Source: Mesorhizobium sp.
GTDB lineage: Bacteria > Pseudomonadota > Alphaproteobacteria > Rhizobiales > Rhizobiaceae
DNA length: 64,000 nucleotides
Assembly (NCBI RefSeq): GCF_004963255.1
Contig: NZ_SUGA01000026.1
Coordinates: 18,995-82,994, forward strand
Direction of reading: 5' to 3'
Shown here: positions 1 through 9,144 of the stretch, in pieces
Position numbering within the stretch: the first letter of the stretch is position 1
Layout: the number at the start of each line of letters is the position of its first letter
Position numbers and translations under genes: made by a program
The notes under the pieces: generated by a model
Seen by the model: only the letters and a program-made list of their open reading frames with translations
What the model was told of the DNA's origin: nothing
The model's database searches: none

Positions 1-2545
1 CGCTCGCGGAGACGGGCGTGGTCCCGAACTCAAGCCCGTTGTCCGTCAACGCACCGCCGTAGTTCATGAGCCGGTAGACGCCGGGACCGAAGCCGCCGAC
101 ATCGGTGATGTTCAGCGTGCCGTCGAGGGTGAGATCACCATTGACCACGATCAAGTCGTTGACGCCGTTGCCGACCGTCCCCGGAACGCCGAGCTCGTAG
201 TCGAGTTTCGCGCCTGCGTTGAGTGTCAGCGAACCGACCGTGAGCGTGCCGGGGCTGTCGCCCGGCGCGATTGTGCCATCAACCGTCACCGGCCCCGCGA
301 TCGTTCCCACGCCCGACAGGGTGCCGGAGCTGTTGACGCTGACGGCGGTATTTCCGAGCGAGCCGTCGACGCGCAACCTGCCTGCGTCGACCGTCGTCGC
401 GCCGGTATAGGTGTTCGTGCCCGAGAGCGTGAGCGTGCCGGTGCCCAGCTTGGCAAGAGAGCCGCCGGCACCCGACATCGAGCCGGAGAACGTGGTGCTG
501 GCGTCGCCGCCGATCGTCAGTTTCCTGTCGCCGAGAGCGACATTGCCGGCGCCCGACAACGAGCCGATCGTCTCGTCGTCGCTGTCAATCCCCGTGATGC
601 TGGAGGAGATGGAGGGTCGCGCTAACGATAATGTGGCGCCGGCCGCCACCGTCACGGCCGACGCGTCGGGAATGGAGTCGATGCCCGAACCGACCGCATA
701 GAGCGTCCCGCCCAGGATTTGTGTCGCGCCCTGATAGCTGTTGTTGCCGGCCAGAACCTGGCGGTAGGCGCCGTTCTTGACGAAGCCGCCGGTTCCGGTG
801 ATGCCGCCGTAGAACAGCGCGGTCGTGTTGGCGAAATTCGTGCTGGTCGTGAGGTCGCCGACAAGCTCCACCGTGCCGGCATCGCCCGAGAGCGTGCCGA
901 TGGTCTCGTCGCCGAGGACGCGGAACACACCGGCCTGGGCAATCACGGCAGACTGGTCGCCGATCGCGTTGCCGCCCTCGGCCTCCAGGATCCCGCCCAG
1001 AATTCGCGTGCCGCCGGTATAACTGTTGTTGCCCAATAAGGTCAGCATGCCGGCGCCGGTCTTGGTGAAAAGGCCGCTGCCGCTGATGACGCCCGTCAGG
1101 ACAAGGTCGGCATCGGTCTGGAACGTGCCGTTGTCGGTCAGGGCGACATTGCGGCTGCTGGTGAAGGCGGAGGTCGTCTGCAGCGTGCCGCCGTTGAAGG
1201 TCAGGCCGCCGGAAGCAGCGCCGAGATTGTTGTCGGCGGAGACCGACAATGTGCCGGCCGAGATCGTGGTTCCGCCGCCATAGGTGTTGGCGCCGGTGAG
1301 TATGGTCGTGCCGGTGCCGATCTGGTTCACCGTGCCGCTGCCAGAGATGATGCCGGCAAAGGTAGAGACGTCGGAGCGGTCGAAGGCGAGCATGCCGTCG
1401 TTGGTCACATCGCCGATGATCGAGCCAGTCGTGCCGCCATTACCGATCTGCAGCGTCCCCTGCTGAATATCCCAGTTGGTCGTAGCGGTGTTGTCCGCCG
1501 TCAGTGCCCAGGTGCCGCTGCCGGTCTTCTCGAAAATATCGAAATTCCGATATTGCCCGGCGGCGCCTATCGAACCATCCAGGATGGAAAAGCCTGTTCC
1601 GCTGAGCCGAAGCGAATCCGTGGTCGCCGTCGCGTTCGCGACCACGTTGCCAAATATCTGCGAGCCGTCCTGAAGTTCTAGGGCGAGGGAGCCTGTGGTC
1701 GCTGTCGGGGCCAACAGGATCGCAGTCGCCTGGCCGGCGCCAGCCCGAATCGTGCCGCTGTTGACGAGGTTGATATTGGCCGTTAGGCCGAAGCTAGTTA
1801 TCGCGAAGGCGCCGGCCCCGCCTTCGATCGTCCCGGTATTGTTGATTTGATCAACGCCTATCCGGACGCCCACGCCGACCCCGTTAAAGCCGCTACCATT
1901 CGTGGGACCAACTCCGCCGCGGATCGTGCCGCTGTTGGCTAGAGTGCTGGTTGTGCCGGCGCCGCCGGCAATATCGACGCCTGCGCCGCCGGAGGTCGTG
2001 GCGCTGTTGCCACCCTGGATGATGCCGCTGTTGGTCACCGACGATTGGGTCGAGACTCGGACACCTGCTCCGCCAGATCCGGCGTTGCCGTTGCCGCCGG
2101 TGATCGAGCCGCTGTTTATGAATATCGTTCGGTTAGCCGTAATGCCGCCTTGCGAGCTGGCAGAACCGCCATCGGCACCTATGAGCGTGCCAGAAAAAAT
2201 GACCTGATCAGGGGAACCCGTCTGCGAGAAACTGATGGCGCCGCCGGCACCGTTTAAGGTCCCAGAGAGAGTGAAGCCTTGCGTGTCGATCGTGATCGGC
2301 TTCCCCGGATCAGGAAGTGCTGTCGATCCTGCAACCGCGAAGCTCTGGGTCATGACGATCAATGAGCTGGGATCGCCGTCGGTATTCGCGGAGTTAATGG
2401 CGGCGCGCAGCTCCGTCTCGTTGCTCACCATGTAGGTCGCCGCCGAGGCCGCGCCTAGAAACAGGCAGGAGATCGCCGCGCCGCTGACACCGGCAAGGAG
2501 CATCCCGTCCCGCATGCGCCGAAGCGCGCCGCCGCTCGTCTTCAT
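1..2545 (-). CDS. Autotransporter adhesin-like protein, N-terminal part (cut by left edge)
   Basis: The frame is open from an ATG at 2545 to the window edge, giving 848 visible residues. Residues 1 to about 36 form a Sec signal peptide with a hydrophobic core and a final ASAA/TYM cleavage region. The rest is Gly/Ser/Thr/Asn-rich. It contains at least four autotransporter-associated beta-strand (PATR) repeats, each built as a (T/I)G-(T/A)G..L.G.N.Y.G.T...G.L unit, near residues 415, 505, 600 and 705. These predict a surface beta-helix passenger carried by a type V secretion system. The C-terminal beta-barrel translocator must lie beyond base 1, so this is a partial gene and its ligand is unknown. 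The passenger family is clear. The adhesin role is inference. Confidence 0.85.
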   Translation of the reverse strand, partial: MKTSGGALRRMRDGMLLAGVSGAAISCLFLGAASAATYMVSNETELRAAINSANTDGDPSSLIVMTQSFAVAGSTALPDPGKPITIDTQGFTLSGTLNGAGGAISFSQTGSPDQVIFSGTLIGADGGSASSQGGITANRTIFINSGSITGGNGNAGSGGAGVRVSTQSSVTNSGIIQGGNSATTSGGAGVDIAGGAGTTSTLANSGTIRGGVGPTNGSGFNGVGVGVRIGVDQINNTGTIEGGAGAFAITSFGLTANINLVNSGTIRAGAGQATAILLAPTATTGSLALELQDGSQIFGNVVANATATTDSLRLSGTGFSILDGSIGAAGQYRNFDIFEKTGSGTWALTADNTATTNWDIQQGTLQIGNGGTTGSIIGDVTNDGMLAFDRSDVSTFAGIISGSGTVNQIGTGTTILTGANTYGGGTTISAGTLSVSADNNLGAASGGLTFNGGTLQTTSAFTSSRNVALTDNGTFQTDADLVLTGVISGSGLFTKTGAGMLTLLGNNSYTGGTRILGGILEAEGGNAIGDQSAVIAQAGVFRVLGDETIGTLSGDAGTVELVGDLTTSTNFANTTALFYGGITGTGGFVKNGAYRQVLAGNNSYQGATQILGGTLYAVGSGIDSIPDASAVTVAAGATLSLARPSISSSITGIDSDDETIGSLSGAGNVALGDRKLTIGGDASTTFSGSMSGAGGSLAKLGTGTLTLSGTNTYTGATTVDAGRLRVDGSLGNTAVSVNSSGTLSGVGTIAGPVTVDGTIAPGDSPGTLTVGSLTLNAGAKLDYELGVPGTVGNGVNDLIVVNGDLTLDGTLNITDVGGFGPGVYRLMNYGGALTDNGLEFGTTPVSAS

Positions 2546-2971
2546 TGATCTGCCCGCCCGGAATCTGCTGCCCGCCACGCCGGATCGCCCGCACGGCGCA
2601 CCGACCAAATCGCCGAGAGGTTAACTTGGTGTTTGATTCCTGTCTTGAAGTTGAATTGTCGATTATTGATTTTTTCTTGCCGTTACTTTAAAGCAACATT
2701 AGCTTCATTGAATATAAGCAATGTAAATATAAGCTTTGACTTGATTATGCGGATGGGAAACGCGATCGCCAGCGTTAAGGGGCGGGCGGAACCTGGGCGG
2801 TCCGGCCCGCTTATCATGGTGACACAGGATTTGCGGACCGGACCTTGCCCCCGCGGCTTGGCTGCCCGGGCAACACGTGGTCAGCTTCGCCCTTGGCGGC
2901 TGCCGTTGGCAATCGACAGTCCGTGCGCGCGCCGAGGCCAATCAAACGGAACCGCGATCAAGCTCCGCCAC
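2546..2971. other. Non-coding gap upstream of the autotransporter
   Basis: About 425 bases without a credible gene. The part nearest the autotransporter (roughly 2630-2745) is clearly AT-rich compared with its surroundings and is the likely place for its leftward promoter, although no convincing -35/-10 pair could be fixed. A 178-codon frame reading rightwards through the gap has no family resemblance and runs antisense into the microprotein gene, so I do not call it. Confidence 0.4.
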
Positions 2972-3148
2972 CTATTTCTTCTTCAGCAGCCGCGCTTCCC
3001 GAAGAAGCGAACTGGCGTCGATGCCGATCATGTCGACAAGGTCGCGGGCCTGGGAGTCGGTGATCCCGGTCTCCTGCACGAGAAATCGGATGCGGAATTC
3101 CTTCTCCGCCTTCAGTCGCGCGTCGCGTTCTTGCTTGTCTTCGGCCAT
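2972..3148 (-). CDS. 58-residue helical microprotein, copy 1
   Basis: ATG at 3148, stop TAG at 2974-2972. The product is a charged, probably all-helical 58-residue protein ending in LLKKK. Its residues 20-56 align without gaps with the 58-residue product at 4760-4936 (15 identities in 37, including ETGI, QA, G, SSL and REA). That conservation is the main evidence that both are real genes. The pattern (LV..TGI...QA..L....G....SL.REA) recalls DUF3606-type small rhizobial proteins, but I cannot confirm membership. The gene sits 48 bases downstream of the CNNM/CBS gene stop on the same strand and could be co-transcribed with it. Function is unknown. Confidence 0.65.
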   Translation of the reverse strand: MAEDKQERDARLKAEKEFRIRFLVQETGITDSQARDLVDMIGIDASSLLREARLLKKK

Positions 3149-3196
3149 GGATTTTTCCCCATGACCTGAAACCGCAAGTTGACGCTAAGGTTCCGC

Positions 3197-4507
3197 TCAG
3201 CGCGCCACCGGGCGATGCCCGTCGGGCAGGCGGGTGGCGATCAGCTTGTCGATGCGGCGGCCGTCGAGGTCGACCACCTCGAAGCGCCAGCCTTGCGCGT
3301 CGACGCACTCGCCGGTCGTCGGCAGATGGTGGAGATGCGACAGCACATAGCCGGCCACGGTCTCGTAGTCGCGGTTCTCCGGCAGGTCGATGCCCAGCAC
3401 CTCGGCCATCTCGTCGGCCTGCATGTAGCCGGCGAGCAGCCAGGAACCGTCGTCGCGCTTGACGGCATTTTCCTCCTCGCCGGCCTCAAGATCGGAGCGG
3501 AACACGCCTGTGATCGCTTCGAGGATGTCGGCCGGCGTGACTATGCCTTCGAAATGGCCGTATTCGTCATGGACCAGCGCCATCGGCACGTCCGATTCCC
3601 TGAGCTTCTGCAGCACGTCGAGCGCGTCGGCCTGGTCGTGCACGATGGGGGCGGCGCGTACATGCTGGCGGGGATCCAAGACCCTGCCGGCAAGAAGCGC
3701 GGCCAGCACGTCGCGCGTCTGGATGACGCCGACCATGGCGTCGACATTGCCGTCGCCGACTGGCAATCGCGAGTGCTGCGTTTCCATCAAAAGCTTTCGG
3801 ATCACCGTCTCATCGGATTGCAGGTTGAGCCAGTCGACCTCCGTGCGCGGCGTCATCACGGCGCGCACGGCGCGGTCGCCAAGACGCATGACTCCGGCGA
3901 TCATGCGGCGCTCGTCGGATTCGATGGTGCCGTGATGCTCGGCCTCGGCGACCAGCATCTTGATCTCCTCGTCGGTGACCTTCTCTTCCGCCTCGCCGGC
4001 CTGGCCGAGCAGCCACAGCACGGCGCGGCCGGAGAGGTCGAGCAGGAAGACGAGCGGCGCCGAGACGGTGGCAAGGATGGTCATTGCCGGCGCGGCGCGG
4101 ACCGCGACGCGTTCCGGGTCCTTGAGCGCGATCTGCTTCGGCACCAACTCGCCGACGATCAACGAGGCATAGGTGATCAGAGCGACGACGATGCCGACAC
4201 CCACCGGGTCGGCGATGTTTTCGCGAATGCCGGTCGACGCCAGATATTGCGCCAGCCTTTCGCCGAGCGTCGCGCCCGAGAAGGCGCCTGAGAGAACGCC
4301 GACGAGCGTGATGCCGATCTGCACCGAGGACAGGAACTTGCCTGGATTCGAGCCTAGCGCCAGCGCGCGGCCGGCGCCCTTGACGTTGCGGTCGATCATC
4401 GCCTTGAGGCGGGCGGGCCGCGACGAGACGATGGCAAGCTCCGACATCGACAAAAGGCCGTTCACCAGAATGAGGACGGCCACGACGGCGATTTCAACGT
4501 AAAGCAT
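3197..4507 (-). CDS. CNNM/CBS-domain membrane protein (HlyC/CorC, YtfL family)
   Basis: This 436-residue protein has the classic order of the family. A DUF21/CNNM membrane domain with several hydrophobic helices covers residues 1 to about 180. A linker (TDEEIKMLVAEAEHHGTIE) follows, then two CBS motifs (about 210-335, containing MTPRTEVDWL and the region up to ITPADILEAITG-like text) and a C-terminal CorC_HlyC domain (about 350-430). The length is normal. Relatives are inner-membrane proteins implicated in Mg2+/Co2+ or polyamine handling; the older 'hemolysin' label is not meaningful. Family assignment is firm and the transported substrate is not known. It lies between the two paralogous 58-residue microprotein genes. 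Confidence 0.9.
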   Translation of the reverse strand: MLYVEIAVVAVLILVNGLLSMSELAIVSSRPARLKAMIDRNVKGAGRALALGSNPGKFLSSVQIGITLVGVLSGAFSGATLGERLAQYLASTGIRENIADPVGVGIVVALITYASLIVGELVPKQIALKDPERVAVRAAPAMTILATVSAPLVFLLDLSGRAVLWLLGQAGEAEEKVTDEEIKMLVAEAEHHGTIESDERRMIAGVMRLGDRAVRAVMTPRTEVDWLNLQSDETVIRKLLMETQHSRLPVGDGNVDAMVGVIQTRDVLAALLAGRVLDPRQHVRAAPIVHDQADALDVLQKLRESDVPMALVHDEYGHFEGIVTPADILEAITGVFRSDLEAGEEENAVKRDDGSWLLAGYMQADEMAEVLGIDLPENRDYETVAGYVLSHLHHLPTTGECVDAQGWRFEVVDLDGRRIDKLIATRLPDGHRPVAR

Positions 4508-4759
4508 GGGCGGTCAATAGCATTGCTGCAGTGCATTCGAAAATAGCCGGCCGGTATTTTTGGAAGATGACAGCTTTGGCGCGCGCCCTACCGGCTTCCG
4601 GACGGTCGTTCGGCAGGACGTGGTAAGCAGGCTGTGCGAGTTTGACATTCGAGCAGGACACCACCACGAAATCTCAAAAGCGGATCATGGAAAATCAATG
4701 GGATAGGGCGGAACCAATATCAAATGATATAGTTAGGGTAGCTTGTTGGGGGTTGCCTA

Positions 4760-4936
4760 ATGGCGCTCGAACCAAAACGTGGCCTCGTCCAGAAGCTTCT
4801 GGAGGAGACCGGTATTTCCGAGGCGCAGGCGCTGGAACTGATCTCGCTGCTCGGATCGAACTGGTCGTCCCTGGTCAGGGAAGCCAAAGCCATAAGGGAC
4901 AGCCTGAAGCCGCCGACCGGGCCCCCATCCGCATGA
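4760..4936 (+). CDS. 58-residue helical microprotein, copy 2
   Basis: ATG at 4760, stop TGA at 4934-4936, 58 codons. Residues 8-44 (LVQKLLEETGISEAQALEL and on to SSLVREAKAI) are a clear paralogue of the microprotein encoded at 2972-3148, on the other side of and opposite in orientation to the CNNM/CBS gene. The C-terminus differs, ending in a Pro-rich tail. The upstream region 4690-4755 is AT-rich and could hold its promoter. A longer overlapping frame starting at 4642 has no support. Function is unknown. The paired arrangement suggests a duplicated regulatory or DNA/RNA-associated small protein, which is inference. Confidence 0.65.
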   Translation: MALEPKRGLVQKLLEETGISEAQALELISLLGSNWSSLVREAKAIRDSLKPPTGPPSA

Positions 4937-4969
4937 CAGTCTGCGCTGCCGTTTGGCTTGGCCGTGCCG

Positions 4970-5692
4970 TCACTCCCGTGTGCTCAAGACGCCGATCACG
5001 GCCATGCCGTCGGTGAAATAGGGATCGCCGCCGCCGTTGCGCCCAGACTTCGTGGCGCCGATTCCCGGTATCTCGCTGGTTGAGGTAAGCAGGCCGGCGG
5101 CCTTCAGGTCGCCGATAAGGAAGTCGCGCTCGGCGTCGATGTCGGGGCCAATATGGTGAGTGATGGCGCCCGTGTCGTGGCTGAGGCCGACGCCGCGATC
5201 GAAGCTCGCGGCGCCCAGCCAAAGCGGACGGCCATCATCGCCGAACGCATCCGTCAGCCAGAAACGGACATGGTGGCGCCGGTCGGCACTGTCGCCGACC
5301 GGTTTCTCGAAGGCCAGGTCCTGGGCGCGGCCCTCGAACAATAGGCGGCTCATCGGCGCATCGGGGTAGGGGCGCGAAAACAGCACACTTTCACCGATAT
5401 CGATCGCGGTCCTGAGCGTCACGGCATCGGCCGTATCCCAGCCCGCGACCGCGAAGGCGTGGGGCACTTCCTTCTCGGTGCCGACGAGGCCGACATTGAT
5501 CGGATCGCCGGGAATGCCCTGCGGCGTATGCGTCACCATCTCGAAGGGGCGGGTGCGGAAGCCGCGTTCCCGCCAGGTCCAGAATTCTGGCGCGGCGACA
5601 TAGGCGAGCGCCAGATAGAAGGCGCAAATAGCCGCAAGCCAGATCGCCGCTCGCCGCCTCAGGCTTCGTTTATCCACCAAACCCGCTCCCAT
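4970..5692 (-). CDS. LssY C-terminal domain protein
   Basis: This 240-residue protein has one N-terminal transmembrane segment (about 14-33), followed by a soluble, probably periplasmic domain. The text P.N.gLvGt..ev..AF..AGW.tAD..T resembles the LssY_C family, as does the later L..R.....F.E....DLAFE..vg.s...RHHVRFW segment. In other bacteria LssY_C domains often sit behind phosphatase or DedA-like membrane domains; here the domain stands alone. The gene ends about 33 bases before the microprotein stop on the opposite strand. Biochemical role is unknown. Confidence 0.7.
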   Translation of the reverse strand: MGAGLVDKRSLRRRAAIWLAAICAFYLALAYVAAPEFWTWRERGFRTRPFEMVTHTPQGIPGDPINVGLVGTEKEVPHAFAVAGWDTADAVTLRTAIDIGESVLFSRPYPDAPMSRLLFEGRAQDLAFEKPVGDSADRRHHVRFWLTDAFGDDGRPLWLGAASFDRGVGLSHDTGAITHHIGPDIDAERDFLIGDLKAAGLLTSTSEIPGIGATKSGRNGGGDPYFTDGMAVIGVLSTRE

Positions 5693-5742
5693 CCTTGCGC
5701 GACCATTTTATGCGGTGTTGGCCGTTTTGGGGCAGAGCCGCC

Positions 5743-6573
5743 TCAGCGGCAGGCGCGGTAGCCGCTTTTGCGGTTCTTGATGTCGAAATGGAAATGGTTG
5801 CGGTGGTCGTAATTATAGCCCGGGCCGAGCACCGTGGTGAAATATTCGCAGCCGTCGGCGCGCACATTGTTGAGGAAGCCGCGGGTGCGAAACGCGAACA
5901 GTCCGGGCTTGCGCACGTCGATGTCGTCGCCATTGTTGAGCTCTATGCTCATGACGTCGAGGGCGTTGCCCTTGCCGTGCTCGGACAACACGCCTTCGCC
6001 GGCTATGTTGCGGCAGGAATAGCTGGAGCCCTGGTGGATCGCCTTGACGCCAGAGAAATAGCGCCAGCGGGCGGCCGGCTGCAGCTCGTTCTTGGTCCAG
6101 GCGGCGAAGGTGGCGGCCATGTTGCAGGTCAGTGTCGCGGCCGGCTTCATGGCGACGCTGCCGATCGCCGAGACTTTCACGGGGAAATCGATGCCGCACT
6201 GGCCTTCATGGATCGGCTGGACGTCCTGATAGACGACGCCCATCCGCTTCAGCTCGTTGCGGCAGTCGATCTCGCTGGCCGGCATCTGCTCCAGAGGCGA
6301 CATCGGCTCGTCCATGCGCGGATAGGCGGCCTGGGTCATGTAGGGGTTGGACGGAACGAGCCGCTGCATGCCGGAATATTGCGGCGTGTCGGGCTGCGGC
6401 ACGGCTGCCGTCTGGCTACCGACATCGACGGCCGGCTGCAGCGCAAAGACATCACCGGTCGTGCAGGCCGATATCGTCGCGATGGCGGCGCCTGCGACCA
6501 ACCCGACGGCCGCGACGCGCGCACGCTTGTTCCATCGCGCCGCCACCAGCATAGCGCCAAGTCTTCGAGCCAT
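5743..6573 (-). CDS. Extensin-family lipoprotein with LAS metallopeptidase signature
   Basis: 276 residues. A signal segment ends at a lipobox-like ISAC near residue 36, so the product is probably a lipoprotein. The C-terminal half (about 105-275) is an extensin-like C-terminal domain, with paired cysteines and the exact S-x-H-x-x-G-x-A-x-D signature (SEHGKGNALD) followed by a terminal H-x-H (NHFHFDI). This is the zinc-ligand pattern of LAS peptidases such as VanY and MepA, so a peptidoglycan D,D- or L,D-peptidase activity is a reasonable inference. A second family member follows upstream at 6709-7758. 'Extensin' refers only to the domain name; no plant-type cell-wall role is implied. Confidence 0.8.
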   Translation of the reverse strand: MARRLGAMLVAARWNKRARVAAVGLVAGAAIATISACTTGDVFALQPAVDVGSQTAAVPQPDTPQYSGMQRLVPSNPYMTQAAYPRMDEPMSPLEQMPASEIDCRNELKRMGVVYQDVQPIHEGQCGIDFPVKVSAIGSVAMKPAATLTCNMAATFAAWTKNELQPAARWRYFSGVKAIHQGSSYSCRNIAGEGVLSEHGKGNALDVMSIELNNGDDIDVRKPGLFAFRTRGFLNNVRADGCEYFTTVLGPGYNYDHRNHFHFDIKNRKSGYRACR

Positions 6574-6708
6574 CGAAAGGCGTCCTCGTCCCCGAATGGC
6601 ACAAGTTTAGTGGGCAAGAGTAAAGGAAGGATCAGCGCCGGCATTCATGCATGAGGCGGAATTGCGGCGTTGTTGTTTGGTCAGAAGCGGCCAAGACTTC
6701 CGACTTGC

Positions 6709-7758
6709 CTATTGGCAGAACGGGCCGCCGTGGCGGCGGGGTTCGAGGTCCAGGTGGAAATGCAGCGCGTGGTCGGGGTCGGCGCCCGGTCCAAGCACCG
6801 TCTTGAACGGCCCGCAGGCAGCCTTGCGTACCGCGTCGAGGAACTTCGCATCTTTTTCAGGAGGCGCCGGCCCGACCTCGATCTTGCTTCCGTCCGACAA
6901 GGTGAAGCTTGCGATGTCGAGCGCGTTGCCGAAGGCGTGTTCCGACAGTTTGCGGGTGCCGTTGCGCGGGCGGCAGACGAAGGCAGAGGCCTGGTTGACC
7001 GACTTCAAATCGGCGCCGAGCTCGGCTTTCGCCGCAGGCTGGACGACATCGGCCATGAAGCGCGCCGCCGCCTCGGCCATCGGGCAGTTGAGCTCGGTGC
7101 CCGGGCTGATGCCGATGGACTTGCCTAGTGTCTTCAAAATTATCGGATAGGGGATAGAGCAGCCGATTTGCACATCGTGCTCGGCCTTGTGCTCCTCGAA
7201 CTCGACGCCCATCGCCTTCAGCCGCTCGCGGCATGCGGTTTCCTCGGCCGGCATCTTGTCGGCCGGCACATCGGCCGAACGGGGATCGGGAAGCATCTTT
7301 TCCTCGCCTGGTTGGGCGGGCTTTTCCGGCGGCTGCGGCGCGGTTTCCGGCGGCTCCGGCTCCAGTTCGGCGGGTTTTTCGGTCGGCGTGGGGACAATCT
7401 CCGGCATTTGCGGTTCGGGCTCCGCCCGCGCCCCGGATTGAGCGTCCTTCGAACGCGGCGGATGGGCGTCCCATTTCGGATGCGACTTCTCCTGGTTGAG
7501 GAAGTCGTCGTTGCTGTCGAGGCGGCTTTTGCCTTGCCCGGACTTGTCGGCGCGGTTTTCCATATCCTGAGGACGCGACCCTGGCGCCGGTATCGTTTGC
7601 GGCGTCTCCGGTACTGGAGCGGCGCTCTCGCTGGCCGGCGGCAAATGTCTCTTGTGGCGGTGATGATGCTTGGCGGCCGTGGCCGGCGTTACCAGCAAGG
7701 CTGCCGCCGCAAAAGGCAACGCCAATCTGCACAATCCGGAAATGCTCAGCGTTGCCAT
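6709..7758 (-). CDS. Secreted extensin-family protein with Pro/Glu-rich linker
   Basis: Taking the ATG at 7758 gives 349 residues starting with a good Sec signal (hydrophobic core, then TPATAA). An upstream in-frame start at 7797 would add 13 residues that weaken the signal. Residues about 30-165 are low complexity, rich in Pro, Glu and Lys. The C-terminal extensin-like domain (about 175-349) carries CRERLKAMGVEF, the LAS signature SEHAFGNALD and a terminal LHFHLDL. Same family as the gene at 5743-6573, which lies 135 bases downstream. The likely location is the periplasm, with the linker reaching into the wall; enzymatic activity is inferred only from the motif. Confidence 0.8.
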   Translation of the reverse strand: MATLSISGLCRLALPFAAAALLVTPATAAKHHHRHKRHLPPASESAAPVPETPQTIPAPGSRPQDMENRADKSGQGKSRLDSNDDFLNQEKSHPKWDAHPPRSKDAQSGARAEPEPQMPEIVPTPTEKPAELEPEPPETAPQPPEKPAQPGEEKMLPDPRSADVPADKMPAEETACRERLKAMGVEFEEHKAEHDVQIGCSIPYPIILKTLGKSIGISPGTELNCPMAEAAARFMADVVQPAAKAELGADLKSVNQASAFVCRPRNGTRKLSEHAFGNALDIASFTLSDGSKIEVGPAPPEKDAKFLDAVRKAACGPFKTVLGPGADPDHALHFHLDLEPRRHGGPFCQ

Positions 7759-7833
7759 CGCCCCGAAACGGCAATCGCGTCGCGAAGTTGCCTGCACCGA
7801 CGGCCTTGCCGATCACAATCGGTTACCGGCGCG

Positions 7834-8259
7834 TTACGCGCCTATGGCTTCAAGGCCTTCCTCCAGCCAGTCGGCCAGCATCGGCAGGCCGAGCAGGTAT
7901 TTGGCCGTGCGCTTCCTTGGACGCTCCCTGGCGGCTGCCACCGCGTCAGCCCATTCGGAAGCGTCATAGTCGCCGCGCCCGACCCAGGCGAGCGCGATCA
8001 GCTCGGCCGCCTCATCGATGTTGAGATCGTTGATCAGCTCGCGGAATTCTTCCTCGGTGAGGTTTTCCGAGGCCTCCTCGACAAGGCCGTCATGGTGGTG
8101 GCTGGCATGGGCATCGCCGTCGAACTCGACCTCGTGCTCGGCGCCATCGTCATAATCCTCGTTGACGCCGGCGCTCAGCGCCTTGGCCTTGAGGATGAAC
8201 AGGCGCACCGTGTCCGGGTCGATGGAAAGCTCCCATTCTTTCTCGCGGCGCTGCTGCAC
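7834..8259 (-). CDS. DUF3775 domain protein
   Basis: A GTG start at 8259 is preceded by a GGAG/AAGGA run at good spacing. The 141-residue product is acidic and helical. The block L(T)EEEFRELINDLN(I)DE..ELIALAWVGRGDYD, followed by W..A...A.......TA.YLLG.P.L.D.LEEGL, matches my memory of the DUF3775 family, common in rhizobia. A short His-rich stretch (SHHHDG) interrupts the N-terminal part. No catalytic motif is visible and the function is unknown. It is the first gene of a possible leftward group with the extensin-like genes. Confidence 0.7.
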   Translation of the reverse strand: MQQRREKEWELSIDPDTVRLFILKAKALSAGVNEDYDDGAEHEVEFDGDAHASHHHDGLVEEASENLTEEEFRELINDLNIDEAAELIALAWVGRGDYDASEWADAVAAARERPRKRTAKYLLGLPMLADWLEEGLEAIGA

Positions 8260-8436
8260 GGTCCTTCTCCACGTGATGCGCGTGGTCCGATGATAGCGGA
8301 TTTGCAGCGCGCGTCACGCCCGGAGGCAAGGCTCTCTTTCGAGCCGCGCAAAATAGTTCGCCAGCCGCCCGCATTTCGGGATGAAACCGCACCAGAGCGG
8401 CGTTAATCTGCCATTGTCACGCTCACGGAGGCTTCG

Positions 8437-8985
8437 ATGCGCAGACGATTGCTTGTTCAAGTCATGGCTATTGCGGCGCTGCCGCTGTTCGTCGCCCCGG
8501 CTTTTGCGGCCGGAGAAGGCGGGGGAAGCGCCGGCGGCAGCGGTGGCCAGACGACCACTACCTGCAAGAAGGGCGAGGTCTGGGACAAGAAGAAGAACAA
8601 ATGCGTGAAGCCGCAATATGGCATGCTGGATGACGACAGCATCTACGAGGCCGGCCACGATCTGGCGATGGCCGGGCGCTATGACGAGGCGATCTCGGTG
8701 CTGACGCTCGCCGCCAACAAGCAGGATCCGCGCATCCTCAACTATCTCGGCTATTCGCACCGCCATTCGGGCCGCGTCACCGTCGGCCTCGGCTATTACG
8801 AGGAAGCGCTGCGCATCGACCCGAACTACACGCTTGTGCGCGAGTATCTCGGCGAAGCGCATCTGCAGATCGGCGATCTCGCCGGCGCTCAGGAACAGCT
8901 CAAGGAAATCGAAAAGCGGACCGGCACGGGCTCGCGCGAATACGGCATGCTGTCCGAACAGATCGATCATTTCCTGCGGAGCTGA
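8437..8985 (+). CDS. Secreted tetratricopeptide-repeat protein
   Basis: 182 residues with a signal peptide ending APAFA/AG near residue 24. A Gly/Ser-rich stretch follows, then a CKKGEVWDKKKNKCVKP motif in which two cysteines bracket a short basic loop. About three TPR units occupy residues 65-165 (for example AGRYDEAISVLTLA and the YYEEALRIDPNY unit). Periplasmic TPR proteins of this size usually act as scaffolds. It is transcribed alone towards greA, and a hairpin-T-run terminator separates the two genes. Confidence 0.8.
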   Translation: MRRRLLVQVMAIAALPLFVAPAFAAGEGGGSAGGSGGQTTTTCKKGEVWDKKKNKCVKPQYGMLDDDSIYEAGHDLAMAGRYDEAISVLTLAANKQDPRILNYLGYSHRHSGRVTVGLGYYEEALRIDPNYTLVREYLGEAHLQIGDLAGAQEQLKEIEKRTGTGSREYGMLSEQIDHFLRS

Positions 8986-9144
8986 ACAGGCTGCAAGCGC
9001 TTCGGGCCGGCTGCGAGCAATCGTAGCCGGCTTTTTGTTGTTCGCCGCCAGCCGGCATCCGCGAAAGCGGTGATCATTTTGCCGAACTTCATTTTTGGCG
9101 TGAAAATCGCGCCAAGATCGCTATATTCAGGGAAATTGTGGTGA

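Noticed and set aside
2633..3169. A 178-codon rightward gene in the gap after the autotransporter
   Set aside because: No recognisable domain and no ribosome site; its second half is antisense to the conserved microprotein gene.
3179..4291. A 370-codon rightward frame opposite the CNNM/CBS gene
   Set aside because: Composition is Arg/His/Gly-rich shadow sequence; the opposite strand encodes a complete known family.
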